A stretch of 37,124 nt of DNA from an uncultured Clostridia bacterium (GTDB taxonomy: Bacteria > Bacillota > Clostridia > Christensenellales > UBA1242), in contig CALEWH010000028.1 of assembly GCA_937925475.1 (NCBI GenBank), positions 1 to 37,124 on the forward strand, written 5' to 3'. This document shows, piece after piece, positions 34,708 to 37,124 of this stretch (the first letter of the stretch is position 1; the number at the start of each line of letters is the position of its first letter). Both the position numbers and the translations under genes were made by a program. The notes beneath the pieces are model-generated. The model was given only the letters and a program-made list of their open reading frames with translations, ran no database searches and was not told where the DNA came from.

Positions 34708-34975
34708 TACTTTGCATAATACCTATAATAATTGAAATAATAGGATACAATGTGAACAACAAATACAATAAACTTTTAAATAATAATAAAGATACCATTG
34801 TAAAGTAAGTATAGCCATAGATATATAAAAGCCAAAAATAAAAAATAAAAAAGTCCAAACATATGGGCTTCCATTATTAGAAAGTATGCAATGATCATTA
34901 GAAAGCAAACAAGACAAGGCGAAGTATTTTTCCATCAATTTGAATCGGTGTAAAAAACAGGTATTAATCGAAGCG

Positions 34976-35003
34976 AAAAAAAGAAGACCTTACGGTCTTC
35001 TTT
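34976..35003 (-). terminator. rRNA operon terminator
   Basis: A perfect 10-bp stem (34980-34989 with 34994-35003) with a four-base loop is followed on the minus strand by seven T. It lies 10 bases past the 5S rRNA end. Confidence 0.9.
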
Positions 35004-35012
35004 AATTGGAAA

Positions 35013-35127
35013 GTTGGCAATGACCTATTTTTCCGGCTCGTTTCCAAGCAAGTATTTTCGGCGCTGAAGGTCTTAACTTCTGTGTTCGGTATGAGAACAG
35101 GTGAACCCCTTCGCTCAAATCACCAAC
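35013..35127 (-). rRNA. rrf: 5S ribosomal RNA
   Basis: The minus strand carries the typical 5S core CATACCGAACACAGAAGTTAA and CAGCGCCGA. The ends TTGGTGA and TCATTGCCAA pair to form stem I. The boundaries are accurate to a few bases. About 100 bases of AT-rich spacer separate it from 23S rRNA. Confidence 0.93.
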
Positions 35128-35229
35128 AATGGCAAAGTGTCTATTAGAACACTCACAACTACATATTTTCATTTTGAAAACTTAACCAAGAATTTGAGAA
35201 TAATACGATTATATCGTCAATTAATAATT

Positions 35230-37124
<1,895 letters not shown>

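Larger units (their letters stand above)
34665..35012. other. Intergenic region between the basic protein gene and the rRNA operon
   Basis: These 348 bases hold the terminators of both convergent transcription units. The middle is AT-rich and has no gene with a ribosome binding site. A near-copy of the GCATAGTAC word (TTTGCATAATAC) lies at 34711-34722. Confidence 0.6.

Noticed and set aside
34667..34938. Two short hydrophobic minus-strand ORFs, as a small membrane gene or frameshifted pseudogene
   Set aside because: No ribosome binding site; the hydrophobicity is explained by T-rich sequence, and one ORF runs through a terminator.

Overview
The window looks like chromosomal DNA of an AT-rich, anaerobic, Gram-positive-type bacterium, most likely an uncultured member of the Clostridia. 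The evidence is a pyruvate:ferredoxin oxidoreductase (nifJ), the Firmicutes-typical order secG-rnr-smpB-ssrA, an HflX with the long N-terminal extension seen in clostridia, AGGAGG-type ribosome binding sites, and many intrinsic terminators. I saw no transposase, integrase, phage gene, CRISPR array or plasmid function. The species cannot be named from the sequence.

Layout, left to right. Most genes are on the minus strand. (1) 1-3626: an ABC-F ATPase and gltX. (2) 3628-6178: a two-gene operon for an uncharacterised membrane-anchored protein and a lipoprotein. (3) 6260-6988: truA, divergent from nifJ (7108-10632, plus strand). (4) 10940-13424: transketolase, preceded by an overlapping gene for a shikimate-kinase-like protein without a P-loop. 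(5) 13512-15427: a patatin-like phospholipase and a ComEC-type metallo-beta-lactamase-fold protein, overlapping by ATGA. (6) 15496-20409: secG, rnr, smpB, ssrA (tmRNA) and a membrane-anchored coiled-coil protein. (7) 20597-25359: uvrB-uvrA. (8) 25461-26172: two paralogous small membrane proteins with a winged-helix-like N-terminus. (9) 26306-30277: a 1172-residue Ig-like-repeat surface protein and a tiny Cys-rich protein. (10) 30373-32748: a TPR-like membrane protein and hflX. (11) 32867-33541: a lipoprotein (plus strand), convergent with rpiB (33564-33989). (12) 34173-34664: tRNA-Asn and a small basic protein, each behind a near-consensus promoter. (13) 35013-37124: 5S rRNA and the 3' two thirds of 23S rRNA; the rest of the rRNA operon lies beyond the right edge.

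Together the genes are mainly housekeeping: translation and ribosome rescue (gltX, tmRNA/SmpB/RNase R, HflX, ABC-F, rRNA, tRNA), excision repair (UvrAB), pentose phosphate metabolism (Tkt, RpiB) and pyruvate oxidation to acetyl-CoA with ferredoxin reduction. Between these sit several uncharacterised envelope proteins. The best candidates for new biology are an intact JAMM metal-binding motif in the N-terminal domain of HflX, the shikimate-kinase-like pseudoenzyme coupled to transketolase, the tandem winged-helix membrane pair, the Cys-rich miniprotein, and a compact style of gene regulation in which promoters and terminators overlap and some mRNAs look leaderless.
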